Assembly: GCA_035560235.1 (NCBI GenBank)
Contig: DATMAG010000044.1
Span: 32,907 to 96,906 of the forward strand
Direction: 5' to 3'
DNA length: 64,000 nucleotides
Origin: DASRDU01 sp035560235
GTDB lineage: Bacteria > Acidobacteriota > Blastocatellia > RBC074
The position numbers and the translations under genes were made by a program. The notes beneath the pieces were generated by a model that did not search any database, was not told the origin of the DNA, and saw only the letters and a list, made by a program, of their open reading frames with translations. Below, piece by piece: positions 36,558 through 45,595 of this stretch. How positions within the stretch are numbered: position 1 is the first letter of the stretch; each line of letters opens with the position of its first letter.

Positions 36558-37180
36558 AAGAAAAGAACGCGCACCGGCTGCTGCCGTACCTCAGGCCATT
36601 AACAGGTGTCTGGTATCGCGCCATTCAGACCCGGTTCATCGCAACTGCGCTTCATTTTTCTTCTACTGCCAGCCGTTTCAATCCGGGCGGAACGTTTCCG
36701 CTGCTTTATTTGTCGGAAAACCATCTCGTGGCACTGCTCGAAGTTCAGGCGCTGTTCGGCTCGCCTTTGAACGCGAGTGGCCTGATTCCCAGTCCGAGGC
36801 ATTCCTATACCGTCCTCAATCTGACGGTCAATCTGGCCGGAGTCGCCGACCTGACGAGTCATAAATCGCAGACTGATCTCGAAACGAATCCGCAGGAGCT
36901 GACCGGTGACTGGATCGGCTATCAGATCAGGAGCCTCCTTACTTCGGTCAGGGCTGTTCCGGGACCGGCGCCGACACAGCAACTCGGCAATGAGATCAAC
37001 ACGCTGGCGGACATCGAAGCATTCTGCACTTTGTCAGCCAAAGCGCCTGATCAGATGAACCTGGTGATCTATCCCGATAAGCTGCGGCCCGGCAGCTTTA
37101 TTGAGTTTTTCAATCCGACCACCGGAAAAACTGAACGACTGATCAGCGATCCACTGACCGGCAAGGCTGCGATCGTTTGA
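36554..37180 (+). CDS. RES-domain toxin (NAD-degrading)
   Basis: This 208-residue protein matches the RES toxin family, named for conserved Arg, Glu and Ser residues. The N-terminal GVWYRAIQTR and the GRFNP-like segment SRFNPGGTFPLLYLSENH are followed by the Glu in LVALLEVQALFGS. Known members (MbcT, ParT) degrade NAD+ or ADP-ribosylate a host enzyme and arrest growth. It overlaps its antitoxin by 4 bases. The C-terminal part is extended and less conserved. Its trpA neighbour starts 28 bp downstream, so trpA probably depends on transcription through this pair. Confidence 0.88.
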   Translation: MKEKNAHRLLPYLRPLTGVWYRAIQTRFIATALHFSSTASRFNPGGTFPLLYLSENHLVALLEVQALFGSPLNASGLIPSPRHSYTVLNLTVNLAGVADLTSHKSQTDLETNPQELTGDWIGYQIRSLLTSVRAVPGPAPTQQLGNEINTLADIEAFCTLSAKAPDQMNLVIYPDKLRPGSFIEFFNPTTGKTERLISDPLTGKAAIV

Positions 37181-37208
37181 GTTGTCAGCCGTAATTCCTG
37201 AATCAGCA

Positions 37209-38000
37209 ATGAGCAGAATCACTGAACGATTCAATCAACTGAAAGCCGCAGGTCGCAAAGGCTTCATCCCGTACATCACCGCCGGTGACCCTGATCTGGC
37301 GACGACTGAACGGCTGCTTGATGCGCTGGCCGAAGCCGGAGCCGATGTCATCGAACTCGGAGTTCCCTTCTCTGACCCGATGGCTGACGGGCCGGTGATT
37401 CAGCGAGCCTCTGAACGCGCGCTGAAAAACCCTGTGGGCATTGCTGACATTCTGCCCCTGGTCGAACGGTTCAGGCAGCGCAGCGATGTGCCGATTGTCC
37501 TGTTTACCTACTTCAACCCGCTGCTGCAGTTTCGCGGCGCGGGTCTGGGCGAGGCGCTGCGGGCTTCAGGCGTTGACGGCGTGCTGGTCACCGATCTGAT
37601 TCCCGATGAAGCCGATGAATTTTCCTCTGAAATGAAACAGGCCGGAGTTGATACAATCTTTCTGGCCGCGCCGACTTCGACCGATGAACGGCTGGCGCTG
37701 ATTGCCGCAAAGGCGAGCGGCTTTGTTTACGTCGTCGCCCGCACCGGCGTCACCGGCATGCGCGAATCAGCCATGCAGAACGTGCAGTCGGTCGTTGAGC
37801 GCGTGCGCCGTCACACAACGCTGCCCATCGCGGTCGGCTTCGGCATCTTCAAACCCGAACACGTCCGCGAAGTCTGGCGCTTTGCCGACGCCGCCGTAGT
37901 CGGCACGCGGATGGTGCTGGAAATCGAAAACAACCTTGATTCGCCTGACCTGGTGGCAAAAGTGGCGGCCCTGGCCAGGGAACTCAGCAGTGCAAACTGA
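37209..38000 (+). CDS. trpA: Tryptophan synthase alpha chain
   Basis: This 263-residue TIM-barrel enzyme splits indole-glycerol phosphate. Motifs GFIPYITAGDPDL and ADVIELGVPFSDPMADGPVI (catalytic Glu and Asp) and LVTDLIPDEADEF are canonical, and FVYVVARTGVTGMR is the phosphate-binding loop. ATG 37209 is chosen over TTG 37182. It starts 28 bp after the RES toxin gene and 26 bp before the chorismate mutase gene. It is separated from trpB, with which it forms the synthase complex. Confidence 0.97.
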   Translation: MSRITERFNQLKAAGRKGFIPYITAGDPDLATTERLLDALAEAGADVIELGVPFSDPMADGPVIQRASERALKNPVGIADILPLVERFRQRSDVPIVLFTYFNPLLQFRGAGLGEALRASGVDGVLVTDLIPDEADEFSSEMKQAGVDTIFLAAPTSTDERLALIAAKASGFVYVVARTGVTGMRESAMQNVQSVVERVRRHTTLPIAVGFGIFKPEHVREVWRFADAAVVGTRMVLEIENNLDSPDLVAKVAALARELSSAN

Positions 38001-38026
38001 GAACGCAATTTCAGCCTTGTGATTCG

Positions 38027-38365
38027 ATGAGCGAAGAAAAGACGATTGACGACTGGCGCATCAGGATTGATGAAATTGACCGCGTTCTGGTCAGGCTCTT
38101 CAACGAACGCTCGCAGTGTGCGATTGAAATCGGCCACATCAAGCGCCGCCTCGGACTCGACGTTTATTCGCCGCAGCGCGAAGCCCAGGTCATCGCCAAC
38201 GTCACCGAAGCCAACACCGGCCCGCTCGATGATGAAGCCATCCGGCGCCTGTTTGAGCGCGTCATTGACGAATCGCGCCGCATCGAACGCCTCGAATCGC
38301 AGAAACACCAGGCTCGCGAAATCAGCGCCCAGAAACTGGTCGAGAAGCTGGCTGATATCGAATAG
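38027..38365 (+). CDS. Chorismate mutase (AroQ class)
   Basis: This 112-residue all-helical protein is a monofunctional AroQ-type chorismate mutase, which converts chorismate to prephenate for Phe and Tyr. The conserved pattern WRIRIDEIDRVLVRLFNERSQ followed by IGHIKRRLGLDVYSPQREAQ (in parts) includes the catalytic arginines and lysine. It lies 20 bp before DAHP synthase and 26 bp after trpA, in one transcription unit. Confidence 0.94.
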   Translation: MSEEKTIDDWRIRIDEIDRVLVRLFNERSQCAIEIGHIKRRLGLDVYSPQREAQVIANVTEANTGPLDDEAIRRLFERVIDESRRIERLESQKHQAREISAQKLVEKLADIE

Positions 38366-38385
38366 AAAATCTGAAGAGGTCTCCT

Positions 38386-39396
38386 ATGATCGTCATTATG
38401 CAGGAACACGCGACCGAAGAGCAGATTACGCAGGTCGTGGACAAGCTGGTTCATCTCGGCTTTGACATTCACCGCTCGACCGGCGCGCGCCATACGGTGC
38501 TGGGCGCGGTCGGAGCGCAGATTGCCGACACGCGTGATCTGGAACTGATCGAAGGCGTACAGGAAGTCGTCCGCGTCAGTTCGCCGTATAAACTCGCCGC
38601 CCGCGCCTTCAGACCCGAAGGGACGAAGATAAAGATCAAAGACGTCATTATCGGCGGCGAGCAGGTCATTATGATGGCCGGGCCGTGTACGCTTGAAAAC
38701 CGCGAACAGATTGAAGCCGTTGCCGCAACCGTTTCGCGTCAGGGCGTGCAGGTGATGCGCGGCGGCGCGTTCAAGCCGCGCACGTCGCCGTACAGCTTTC
38801 AGGGACTCGGTGAACCGGGACTGAAGATGATGCGCGAAATTGCCGATAAACACGGGCTGCTGACGGTGTCAGAGATTATGGAATCGTCGCAGATTCCGAT
38901 GTTCATTCGCTACGTTGACATCCTGCAGGTTGGCGCGCGCAACATGCAGAATTTCAATCTGCTCAAGGATCTTTCCAAACTCGACAAACCGATCCTGCTC
39001 AAGCGCGGCCCGTCAGCGACGATTGAGGAATGGCTGCTTTCGGCTGAATACGTCATGTCGGGCGGCAATCATCAGGTGATTCTGTGCGAACGCGGCATCA
39101 GGACGTTTGAGACTTACACGCGCAACACCTTCGATCTGTCCGCGATTCCGGTTATCAAGAAGCTCTCGCATCTGCCCATCGTCGCCGATCCAAGCCACGC
39201 CACAGGCCGCCGCGACAAAGTCCCGCCGATGGCCCGCGCCGCCGTCGCCGCAGGCGCAGACGGCCTGCTCATCGAGGTGCATAACGATCCCGAACGCGCC
39301 CTCTGCGACGGCGCACAGTCGCTCCTGCCCGAACAGTTCGAGAAGCTGATGGCGCAGTTGCGATTGATCGCCCCGGCGGTCGAGCGCAGAATGTAA
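38386..39396 (+). CDS. aroF: 3-deoxy-7-phosphoheptulonate (DAHP) synthase, type I-beta with N-terminal regulatory domain
   Basis: This 336-residue enzyme joins PEP and erythrose 4-phosphate in the first step of aromatic synthesis. Residues 1-70 (MIVIMQEHATEEQITQVVDK, ferredoxin-like/ACT-like fold) form the feedback domain. The barrel carries MAGPCTLENREQ, GGAFKPRTSPYSFQG and LKRGPSATIEEWL, and PSHATGRRDKVPP near the end. It is probably inhibited by Tyr or Phe via the extra domain. It follows the chorismate mutase gene by 20 bp; in some bacteria the two are fused, so a complex is possible. Confidence 0.96.
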   Translation: MIVIMQEHATEEQITQVVDKLVHLGFDIHRSTGARHTVLGAVGAQIADTRDLELIEGVQEVVRVSSPYKLAARAFRPEGTKIKIKDVIIGGEQVIMMAGPCTLENREQIEAVAATVSRQGVQVMRGGAFKPRTSPYSFQGLGEPGLKMMREIADKHGLLTVSEIMESSQIPMFIRYVDILQVGARNMQNFNLLKDLSKLDKPILLKRGPSATIEEWLLSAEYVMSGGNHQVILCERGIRTFETYTRNTFDLSAIPVIKKLSHLPIVADPSHATGRRDKVPPMARAAVAAGADGLLIEVHNDPERALCDGAQSLLPEQFEKLMAQLRLIAPAVERRM

Positions 39397-39427
39397 TCAG
39401 CGTTGTCAGCAGTTCACCAGAGCAGTT

Positions 39428-40069
39428 ATGTCAATCACCGCCGAACAACTCAATCGCGTGATGCCGTCAGCGGCAGATCTGTTAAGCGATGAACCCGAAA
39501 TGGAATCGGAACTGCACTACCTGCAACTGATGGCGCTGTACTCAAGCCTTGCGCGGTACTGGCGCGAGCGCAGTGACTATTTCATCGGCGCCAATCTGAC
39601 GGTTTATTACAGCCGCGAACAGCTCAGGTCGCGCGACTTTCGCGGCCCTGACCTGTTTGTCGTGACCGGCGTCGAGAAACGCACCCGCAATTCCTGGGTC
39701 GTCTGGGAAGAAGGCGGCAGGTATCCTGATCTGATCATCGAATTGCTGTCAGATTCCACTGCTGAAATTGATCGCACCATCAAACGCGATCTTTACGCCG
39801 GACGCTTTCGCACACCTGAATATTTCTGGTTCTCGCCACAGACTGCGGAGTTTGCCGGATTCCAGTTGACTGGCGGCAGTTATCAGGAAATCCCGGCTGA
39901 TGATCGCGGCTGGCGCTGGAGCGGGGTGCTGAATCTTTATCTCGGAATCAAGGATCAGCAGTTGCGCTACTTCACCCGCGAAGGCGACCTTGTGCCCACC
40001 CCTGACGAAGCGGCTGACCGGCTGGCCGCAAAGCTCAGAGAACTGGGAATCAACCCCGACGAAATTTGA
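39428..40069 (+). CDS. Uma2 family restriction-endonuclease-fold protein
   Basis: This 213-residue protein belongs to the Uma2/DUF820 family, with a PD-(D/E)xK nuclease fold. GPDLFVVTG and PDLIIELLSDSTAEIDRTIKR give the Asp, Glu and Lys of the active site. Members are numerous in Acidobacteria and cyanobacteria, usually single genes with no proven role. It sits inside the aromatic cluster, and its stop is only 4 bp before the tyrA ATG. It has no amino acid metabolism function that I know. Confidence 0.87.
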   Translation: MSITAEQLNRVMPSAADLLSDEPEMESELHYLQLMALYSSLARYWRERSDYFIGANLTVYYSREQLRSRDFRGPDLFVVTGVEKRTRNSWVVWEEGGRYPDLIIELLSDSTAEIDRTIKRDLYAGRFRTPEYFWFSPQTAEFAGFQLTGGSYQEIPADDRGWRWSGVLNLYLGIKDQQLRYFTREGDLVPTPDEAADRLAAKLRELGINPDEI

Positions 40070-40073
40070 GCGT

Positions 40074-40988
40074 ATGACCGACCTGCACAGCGTCACCATC
40101 ATCGGCTGCGGCCTGCTCGGCGGTTCGTTCGCGCTTGCGCTGCGCCGCGCCGGGTTCACTGGCCGCATTACGGCGTGCGGCGGTTCACGCGGGCCGCGCC
40201 TGGCGGTCGAACGCGGCCTGGCTGACGCGATTGAAGAAAGCTTTGAGCGCGGCGAGGTGTGCGAGGCCGATCTGATCTATCTGGCCGCGCCGATTGGCGG
40301 GATCATTGATTTTCTGAAGTCGAAGGGCGCGCAGCTCAAACCCGGCGCGCTTGTCACTGATGCCGGAAGCACGAAGGCTGAAATCTGTCGCGTGGCCGGT
40401 GAATCATTGCCTGCCGGAGTCGCATTCATCGGCGGGCATCCGATGGCAGGCAGCGAAAACACCGGCGTTGAATATGCCCGCGCTGATCTCTTTGACCGCG
40501 CAACCTGGGCGCTGATGAATCAGCACACGGCGAGCGATGAACAGTTCGCGCAGTTGAAAGCACTGATCGAACAGATCGGCGCGCGTCCGGTCATCACTGC
40601 GCCCGAAGAGCACGACGCAGCGGTCGCGCTGATCAGTCATCTGCCGCAACTCATCGCCAGCACGCTCGCCGGTCTGCTGCTTGAAGGTCATTCACCGGAC
40701 ACGACCGACACTGACCTTGCGCGCCGCCTGGCCGCTACGGGCTGGCGCGATATGACGCGGCTCGCCGGCAGCTCCTGGAGCGTGTGGCGCGACATCGTGC
40801 TGACCAATCAGCCGCACATCACGACTGCGCTTGAGGCCATGATCGGTGAACTGCAATCGCTCAGGGAAGCGCTCGAAACCCGCGATTTCAATCACGCCCG
40901 CGAATTATTTACTCAGGCCAACAGTTCAGTTGAAGCCTTTCGTCAGCAGCATTACCAGCACTTCGAAAATCTCACCGGCGCATCCTGA
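40074..40988 (+). CDS. tyrA: Prephenate dehydrogenase
   Basis: This 304-residue NAD(P)-dependent enzyme converts prephenate to 4-hydroxyphenylpyruvate. The Rossmann motif VTIIGCGLLGGSFALALRR begins the protein and GGHPMAGSENTGVEYA is the substrate loop. The frame is open back to 39990 inside the Uma2 gene, but the ATG at 40074 fits the family. It ends the aromatic cluster. No C-terminal ACT domain is visible, so feedback control may be absent here or elsewhere. Confidence 0.95.
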   Translation: MTDLHSVTIIGCGLLGGSFALALRRAGFTGRITACGGSRGPRLAVERGLADAIEESFERGEVCEADLIYLAAPIGGIIDFLKSKGAQLKPGALVTDAGSTKAEICRVAGESLPAGVAFIGGHPMAGSENTGVEYARADLFDRATWALMNQHTASDEQFAQLKALIEQIGARPVITAPEEHDAAVALISHLPQLIASTLAGLLLEGHSPDTTDTDLARRLAATGWRDMTRLAGSSWSVWRDIVLTNQPHITTALEAMIGELQSLREALETRDFNHARELFTQANSSVEAFRQQHYQHFENLTGAS

Positions 40989-40992
40989 CAAT

Positions 40993-41265
40993 TCACCTGA
41001 AGGCCGCCTGCGTGCCGGTTCGCAGATCAAAGATGATGTTGGGCTGATCGGGATGCGGCACGTACTGCGCGCTTCTGAAGATCCATTCCCGGTCGAGCCG
41101 TGACAGCCCGATCTGAAAGCCGGGCGCAGCCGTCCCGGCAATCACCCGGACCTGATTTTCCCACCGCAGCGCCAGATTGTTGCGCGTCTCAAAGCTGCTC
41201 TGCTTCACTGCGACAGTGATGTGTTCCGGACAGTACAGAAAGACGTAATCCTCCGGTGATGCCAC
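40993..41265 (-). CDS. Small protein (90 aa), unknown function
   Basis: This minus-strand frame encodes 90 residues with mixed beta-strand character (EDYVFLYCPEHITVAVKQSS, LALRWENQVRVIAG, and IIFDLRTGTQ near the end). It starts at GTG 41265 and stops 4 bp from the tyrA end. It has no signal peptide or membrane segment. I do not recognise a family. Codon use looks similar to its neighbours. It could be a real small gene convergent with tyrA. Confidence 0.5.
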   Translation of the reverse strand: MASPEDYVFLYCPEHITVAVKQSSFETRNNLALRWENQVRVIAGTAAPGFQIGLSRLDREWIFRSAQYVPHPDQPNIIFDLRTGTQAAFR

Positions 41266-41382
41266 GGGATGCTCGCGGAAATGGCGAAGATGAAATTTCC
41301 GCGGCCTGTTCGCTGGTCAGCTTACCGGGGATCAGGCATGATGCGCGTATCGCGGGAAACAGTCGGTTGTGACGGAGAACAA

Positions 41383-42603
41383 ATGGATCGCAGAGAAATC
41401 CTGACCAGTGCCCTCAGTGCGCTGCTCGCACAGAAGCTGCGCTCGGCGCTCGCGGTGCTGGGCATTGTGGTCGGCATTGGCGCGCTGGTGGCGATGGTCG
41501 CGCTGATTGACGGCGCCAATGCCTACATCACCGATCGCCTGGTCACGCTGCAGCCGGATGTTTTCCAGGTCTCGCAGTTCCCTTCCTCGCTGCTCAACGT
41601 CAACGATTTCATCAAGGCTTCGAAATGGAAGCGGATCGAATACGAAGATTATCTGGCCGTGCGGCAAAGCAGCCGCGAATGCGTGGCTGTCGGCGCGGAA
41701 TCGGATCTGACAGGTCGGCTGAGGCGCCTTGGAACCGTTACCGGCAGCGTGCAGATTCGCGGGCTGACATCGAGCATGCTCGACATCGAACGCGTCGAAG
41801 TGGCGGCAGGACGTTTTTATACCGAAGCTGAAGAGAGCCAGCACGTGGCGGTCTGTCTGCTCGGGGCCGACATCGTGACAGACCTCTTCGGAAACAGTGA
41901 TCCGCTCGGCGCGGAACTGAGCGTGATGGGCAAGCCGTTTCAGGTCATCGGCTCGATTGCGCCGCGCGGTTCACTCTTCGGGCGCTCGCAGGATCGCTTC
42001 ATTGTCATTCCGCTTTCGACCATGCTGCATCGTTTCGGGGCGCATCAGGCGCTGACGATTTATTGCCAGCAGCGGGCCGACACATCGTCAGCTTCAGCCG
42101 TTGATGAAGTGCGCAGCCTGATGCGACAGCAGCGTCACCTTCTCTTCGGTCAGGAAGATACCTTCTTTATCACCACGCCGGATTCGGCGGCGGCAATTTA
42201 TCAGACCGTGATTGGCGGTTTTTATCTGGTGACGATCATCATCTCCGGCATTGCGCTGACCGTCGGCGGCCTCGGCGTGACGAATGTCATGCTCGTGAAT
42301 GTGCGCGAGCGAACGCGTGAAATCGGGCTGCGCAAGGCGATTGGCGCGCGCAGGCGCGATGTGCTGGCGCAGTTTCTGGCCGAAACAGTCGTGCTCTGTC
42401 TGCTCGGCGGAATGCTCGGCACTGCGCTCGGGCTGCTGATTGCGCAGCTCATTGCGTGGCTGACGCCGCTGCCTGCAAGTTCGCGCCCGCTGGTGGCGAT
42501 GGTCGGCTTTGCCGTCTCATCGCTGGTCGGCCTGATTGCGGGAGTGTATCCGGCGCGGCGCGCGGCTGAGCTGCCGCCGATTGAGGCTCTGCGCTATGAA
42601 TAG
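41383..42603 (+). CDS. MacB-type ABC permease (MacB_PCD + FtsX domains)
   Basis: This 406-residue protein has one N-terminal transmembrane helix (SALAVLGIVVGIGALVAMVAL), a periplasmic MacB core (residues about 55-270), and three C-terminal helices of the FtsX type. The segment VMLVNVRERTREIGLRKAIGARR is the coupling region to an ATPase. It has GGAG 6 nt before ATG 41383; an upstream ATG is less likely. It overlaps the next permease by 8 bases. Neither the ATPase nor a MacA-like adaptor is in the window, so it must use one encoded elsewhere or a pathway without export. Confidence 0.92.
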   Translation: MDRREILTSALSALLAQKLRSALAVLGIVVGIGALVAMVALIDGANAYITDRLVTLQPDVFQVSQFPSSLLNVNDFIKASKWKRIEYEDYLAVRQSSRECVAVGAESDLTGRLRRLGTVTGSVQIRGLTSSMLDIERVEVAAGRFYTEAEESQHVAVCLLGADIVTDLFGNSDPLGAELSVMGKPFQVIGSIAPRGSLFGRSQDRFIVIPLSTMLHRFGAHQALTIYCQQRADTSSASAVDEVRSLMRQQRHLLFGQEDTFFITTPDSAAAIYQTVIGGFYLVTIIISGIALTVGGLGVTNVMLVNVRERTREIGLRKAIGARRRDVLAQFLAETVVLCLLGGMLGTALGLLIAQLIAWLTPLPASSRPLVAMVGFAVSSLVGLIAGVYPARRAAELPPIEALRYE

Positions 42604-43891
42604 AAAAAGACTGATCGAGTTTCTGCGCGGCAAACGCACGACCGAGCTGGGCGAAGCCTTCTCGCTCGCGGTTGGTTCGATCAATCAGCATCGCTTCCAG
42701 TCGGCGCTGACGCTGACCGGGCTGATGATGGGCGTGGCGACGGTGATTGTGGTCGTCGCGCTGATTCAGGGACTGGACAACACAATCAGAGCTTCGCTCG
42801 CGCGCCTCAATCCGAGCACGTTCATCGTCGCGCGCATAGGCTTTTCTGATTTCGGCAATCCCGATTTTATGGGGCTGCTCAAAAAACGCCCGCCGCTCAC
42901 GCTTGATGATGCCGAGCAGGTGCGCGCAAACTGCCCGAGCGTGAAAGTTCTCAGCCCGTTCTACGCCAGGATGGCCTTCGATCCGGTCCACGTCCGGTAC
43001 AAGGGCGAAGAAGCGCAAAGCCCTATTCTGCGCGGCGTGGATCAGTACTTCCCGGATGTCACCGGCCTGCTCGTGGATCGCGGGCGCCTGATCAGCGCGA
43101 GCGATTCAACGCACCGGCGCAACGTCTGCGTCATCGGACGGGCGATTGCCGACGGTCTGTTCAGCGCCGAAGATCCGCTCGGCAAAACAATCAACATTGA
43201 CAGCGCGGCTTATGAAGTCATCGGCCTGATCGAAGAGCGCGAAGCGTTGTTCGGCGGGCCGAGCGAAAATCAGCTTGTCCTGATTCCCTTCGGCACCTTC
43301 GATAAATATTACTCGGAGCGCGAGAAGGAATTTCTGCAGTTTATGTGTCTGGTCAGTTCGCCGGAAGAGGTCGAGCGCGGGATGAACGAAGCGCGTGAAG
43401 TGCTGCGGCGTCATCGCCGTCTCGCGGCAGATGCGCCGGACAATTTTGCCATCTTTGCTTCCACACAGATCGTTGACATCTGGGCGCAGGCATCGAGCGG
43501 GATTTCGATTCTGATGATCGGCATCGCGTCGCTCGGCCTGCTGATCGGCGGAATCGGAGTGATGAACATCATGCTCGTTTCCGTCACCGAGCGCACCGCG
43601 GAAATCGGTTTGCGCAAAGCCGTCGGCGCGCGTCGCCGCGATGTGCTGTGGCAGTTCCTGCTCGAAGCGATGATGCTGACCGTTCTGGGCGGCGCTGCCG
43701 GTGTGCTGTCAGGCGTGGTCATCGCGCTGCTCATTCAACTGCTCGCGCCATCGTTGAAGGCGAGTATCTCCATCAGCGCGATCACCGCAGGCCTGATCGT
43801 TTCGATGAGCGTCGGTCTGTTTTTCGGCCTCTGGCCGGCCTGGCGCGCGGCGCGTCTTCATCCGATTGAGGCGCTGCGGTATGAGCGGTGA
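42596..43891 (+). CDS. MacB-type ABC permease (MacB_PCD + FtsX domains)
   Basis: This 431-residue permease is a paralogue of the gene before it, with an 8-base overlap. It has the N-terminal helix QSALTLTGLMMGVATVIVVV, the periplasmic core, and the coupling segment IMLVSVTERTAEIGLRKAVG near the C-terminal helices. The two probably form a heterodimeric complex. Possible cargo includes lipoproteins, peptides or antibiotics. It ends 45 bp from the convergent large secreted-protein gene. Confidence 0.92.
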   Translation: MNRKRLIEFLRGKRTTELGEAFSLAVGSINQHRFQSALTLTGLMMGVATVIVVVALIQGLDNTIRASLARLNPSTFIVARIGFSDFGNPDFMGLLKKRPPLTLDDAEQVRANCPSVKVLSPFYARMAFDPVHVRYKGEEAQSPILRGVDQYFPDVTGLLVDRGRLISASDSTHRRNVCVIGRAIADGLFSAEDPLGKTINIDSAAYEVIGLIEEREALFGGPSENQLVLIPFGTFDKYYSEREKEFLQFMCLVSSPEEVERGMNEAREVLRRHRRLAADAPDNFAIFASTQIVDIWAQASSGISILMIGIASLGLLIGGIGVMNIMLVSVTERTAEIGLRKAVGARRRDVLWQFLLEAMMLTVLGGAAGVLSGVVIALLIQLLAPSLKASISISAITAGLIVSMSVGLFFGLWPAWRAARLHPIEALRYER

Positions 43892-43936
43892 GCCTGATGA
43901 AACGGAAAGCTCAACCACTCCCACATTGCCACAGTT

Positions 43937-45595
43937 TCACCGCGTCAGCATCGCCAGCTTCGAGGTGATCTGCTCCGATTTGAATTTCACCTTGAGGTCG
44001 AGGTTCTGATTGAGCCGCGCTTCAAAGTAAACCTCCGGCCCCGCGCTGAGCAGCGAGCCTTTGACGGCCGACCGGTCAAAGGTCACTTTCCAGACTGCCG
44101 CGTATCCGCCGAGACCTTCCATCTTCTTTGCGGGCACGATGAAATCATCGTCCTTCGCGTTGTAAAGAACCGCATCGAACGGGCGCATCCGGCGTTCGGC
44201 TTCGTTGGCGCCGATCAGTTTGCCTGAGCCAATCTTCTGACCCAGCGTGACCATGACGTAATAATTGTTCTGATCCACATCCATCAGCAGCGCCGCGAGC
44301 TTGGTCGCCTGTTCGGGCGTCAGATTGCGGTCGAGCATTTCGAGCCGGGCAAAGGCGCGCGCAAACTGTTCGTCAACCCAGTAGACGCCGAGCGTCGCAA
44401 ACTGCCGCTTGAACCAGCCCTGCAACGATCCGCGCACGTCTTCGCTGCCCGCGTGCGCGTCAACGATCTTCTGCGCTTCGTCCTTTGACCAGCCGAGGAA
44501 AGCGACATCGCCTTTTGAAACGAGCGAGAACTTGTCCAGGTATTCGCTGACGCCGAGCTTGTCATCCTTCAGATCAACGCCGAAATCCCACACGTCAATG
44601 ATGTCCACGTTGGTTGCGGCCTGCGCGCCGGGATTGCCTTCGACAAAACTGTATTCGCCCGAAGGCAGATCTTCGCGCGGCATGATGCGATACAGATCCT
44701 TGTGTTCGGTCGGGCCGATGTCGCAGAGGATTTCATCCTGATTCTGTTCGCGGCTGAACATGATCGAAAGGTTCGAGACCGTTCTTTGATCAAAACCCTG
44801 GCCGGTGATCTTGCAATGAATCAGCTTGAATTTCGAGACATCGCGGCTCGGCGGAAAGAAGGCGTAAAAGGCCGGACGCTGCGCTTCAAAGCGCGAGTCG
44901 GAATGCGCGCCGGGAATATTGATGTCAATTTTCTGTCGCACGAATGGAACACGGCTCGCGAGCAGCGAGCGCCATTTGCTGTGCTGCACCTTGGTCTGAA
45001 TGCGCCCGATGGGTTTGAGCTGCCCGTTGACTTCGACATACATCCCGTAATTCTGCGGTGCGCTTCTGATGGCGGCAGGTGGCCGGGGTGGCGGGGTGGG
45101 TTTCGGGCGAATGAGCGTCGCGCCGGGTTTTCCGGCAGCAACATTTTCAAGAACCTTGTGCACCGGCTCAGGCGCGGGCTGCTCGACTGTCTGAGTCGGC
45201 GGCTTTGCTGGTGTGGCAGTTTCATTTGTGGTGCGCGATCTGGCGGCAGGGGCGACGGCTGTTTTTTCAGGCTGCGCGGGCGCTTCAGGTTCGGCTGCCG
45301 GATTCATCATCACCTTCAGCACGCGGTCACTGACGCCTGCGTTTTTGAGCTGCAGCAGGCCGTCGGTCGAGAGATCAAAGTTCGTTTTCGACTGTCTGAT
45401 TTTGGCAATGATGAGATCGTCGCTGAGCTTCGCCTGGGCGAGTTTGATGACATCCTGATTGGTCAGCGCCGCCGGTTTCGGTTTTGTTTGCGGGCGCGCC
45501 GGGCCGCGCCTTTGCATTGAAGCTTCAAATGGCCGGGCGATCACAAACACTGCGAGGATGAGCAGAATTGAGAAGATGATCCGAAGGCGAATCAT
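43937..45595 (-). CDS. Exported protein with SHOCT-like N-terminal domain, unknown function
   Basis: This 552-residue protein has a signal peptide (IIFSILLILAVFVIARPF). Residues about 40-95 contain TNQDVIKLAQAKLSDDLIIA and NAGVSDRVLKVMM, a short helical domain seen repeatedly in acidobacterial exported proteins. A Pro/Ala-rich linker follows (about 100-180). The rest (NYGMYVEVNGQLKPIGRIQ onwards) is mostly beta-rich with the pieces PSGEYSFVEGNPGAQ and EQATKLAALLMDVDQ. I do not recognise the function. GGAG lies 5 nt before ATG 45595. It is divergent from the FHA-protease gene. Confidence 0.75.
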   Translation of the reverse strand: MIRLRIIFSILLILAVFVIARPFEASMQRRGPARPQTKPKPAALTNQDVIKLAQAKLSDDLIIAKIRQSKTNFDLSTDGLLQLKNAGVSDRVLKVMMNPAAEPEAPAQPEKTAVAPAARSRTTNETATPAKPPTQTVEQPAPEPVHKVLENVAAGKPGATLIRPKPTPPPRPPAAIRSAPQNYGMYVEVNGQLKPIGRIQTKVQHSKWRSLLASRVPFVRQKIDINIPGAHSDSRFEAQRPAFYAFFPPSRDVSKFKLIHCKITGQGFDQRTVSNLSIMFSREQNQDEILCDIGPTEHKDLYRIMPREDLPSGEYSFVEGNPGAQAATNVDIIDVWDFGVDLKDDKLGVSEYLDKFSLVSKGDVAFLGWSKDEAQKIVDAHAGSEDVRGSLQGWFKRQFATLGVYWVDEQFARAFARLEMLDRNLTPEQATKLAALLMDVDQNNYYVMVTLGQKIGSGKLIGANEAERRMRPFDAVLYNAKDDDFIVPAKKMEGLGGYAAVWKVTFDRSAVKGSLLSAGPEVYFEARLNQNLDLKVKFKSEQITSKLAMLTR

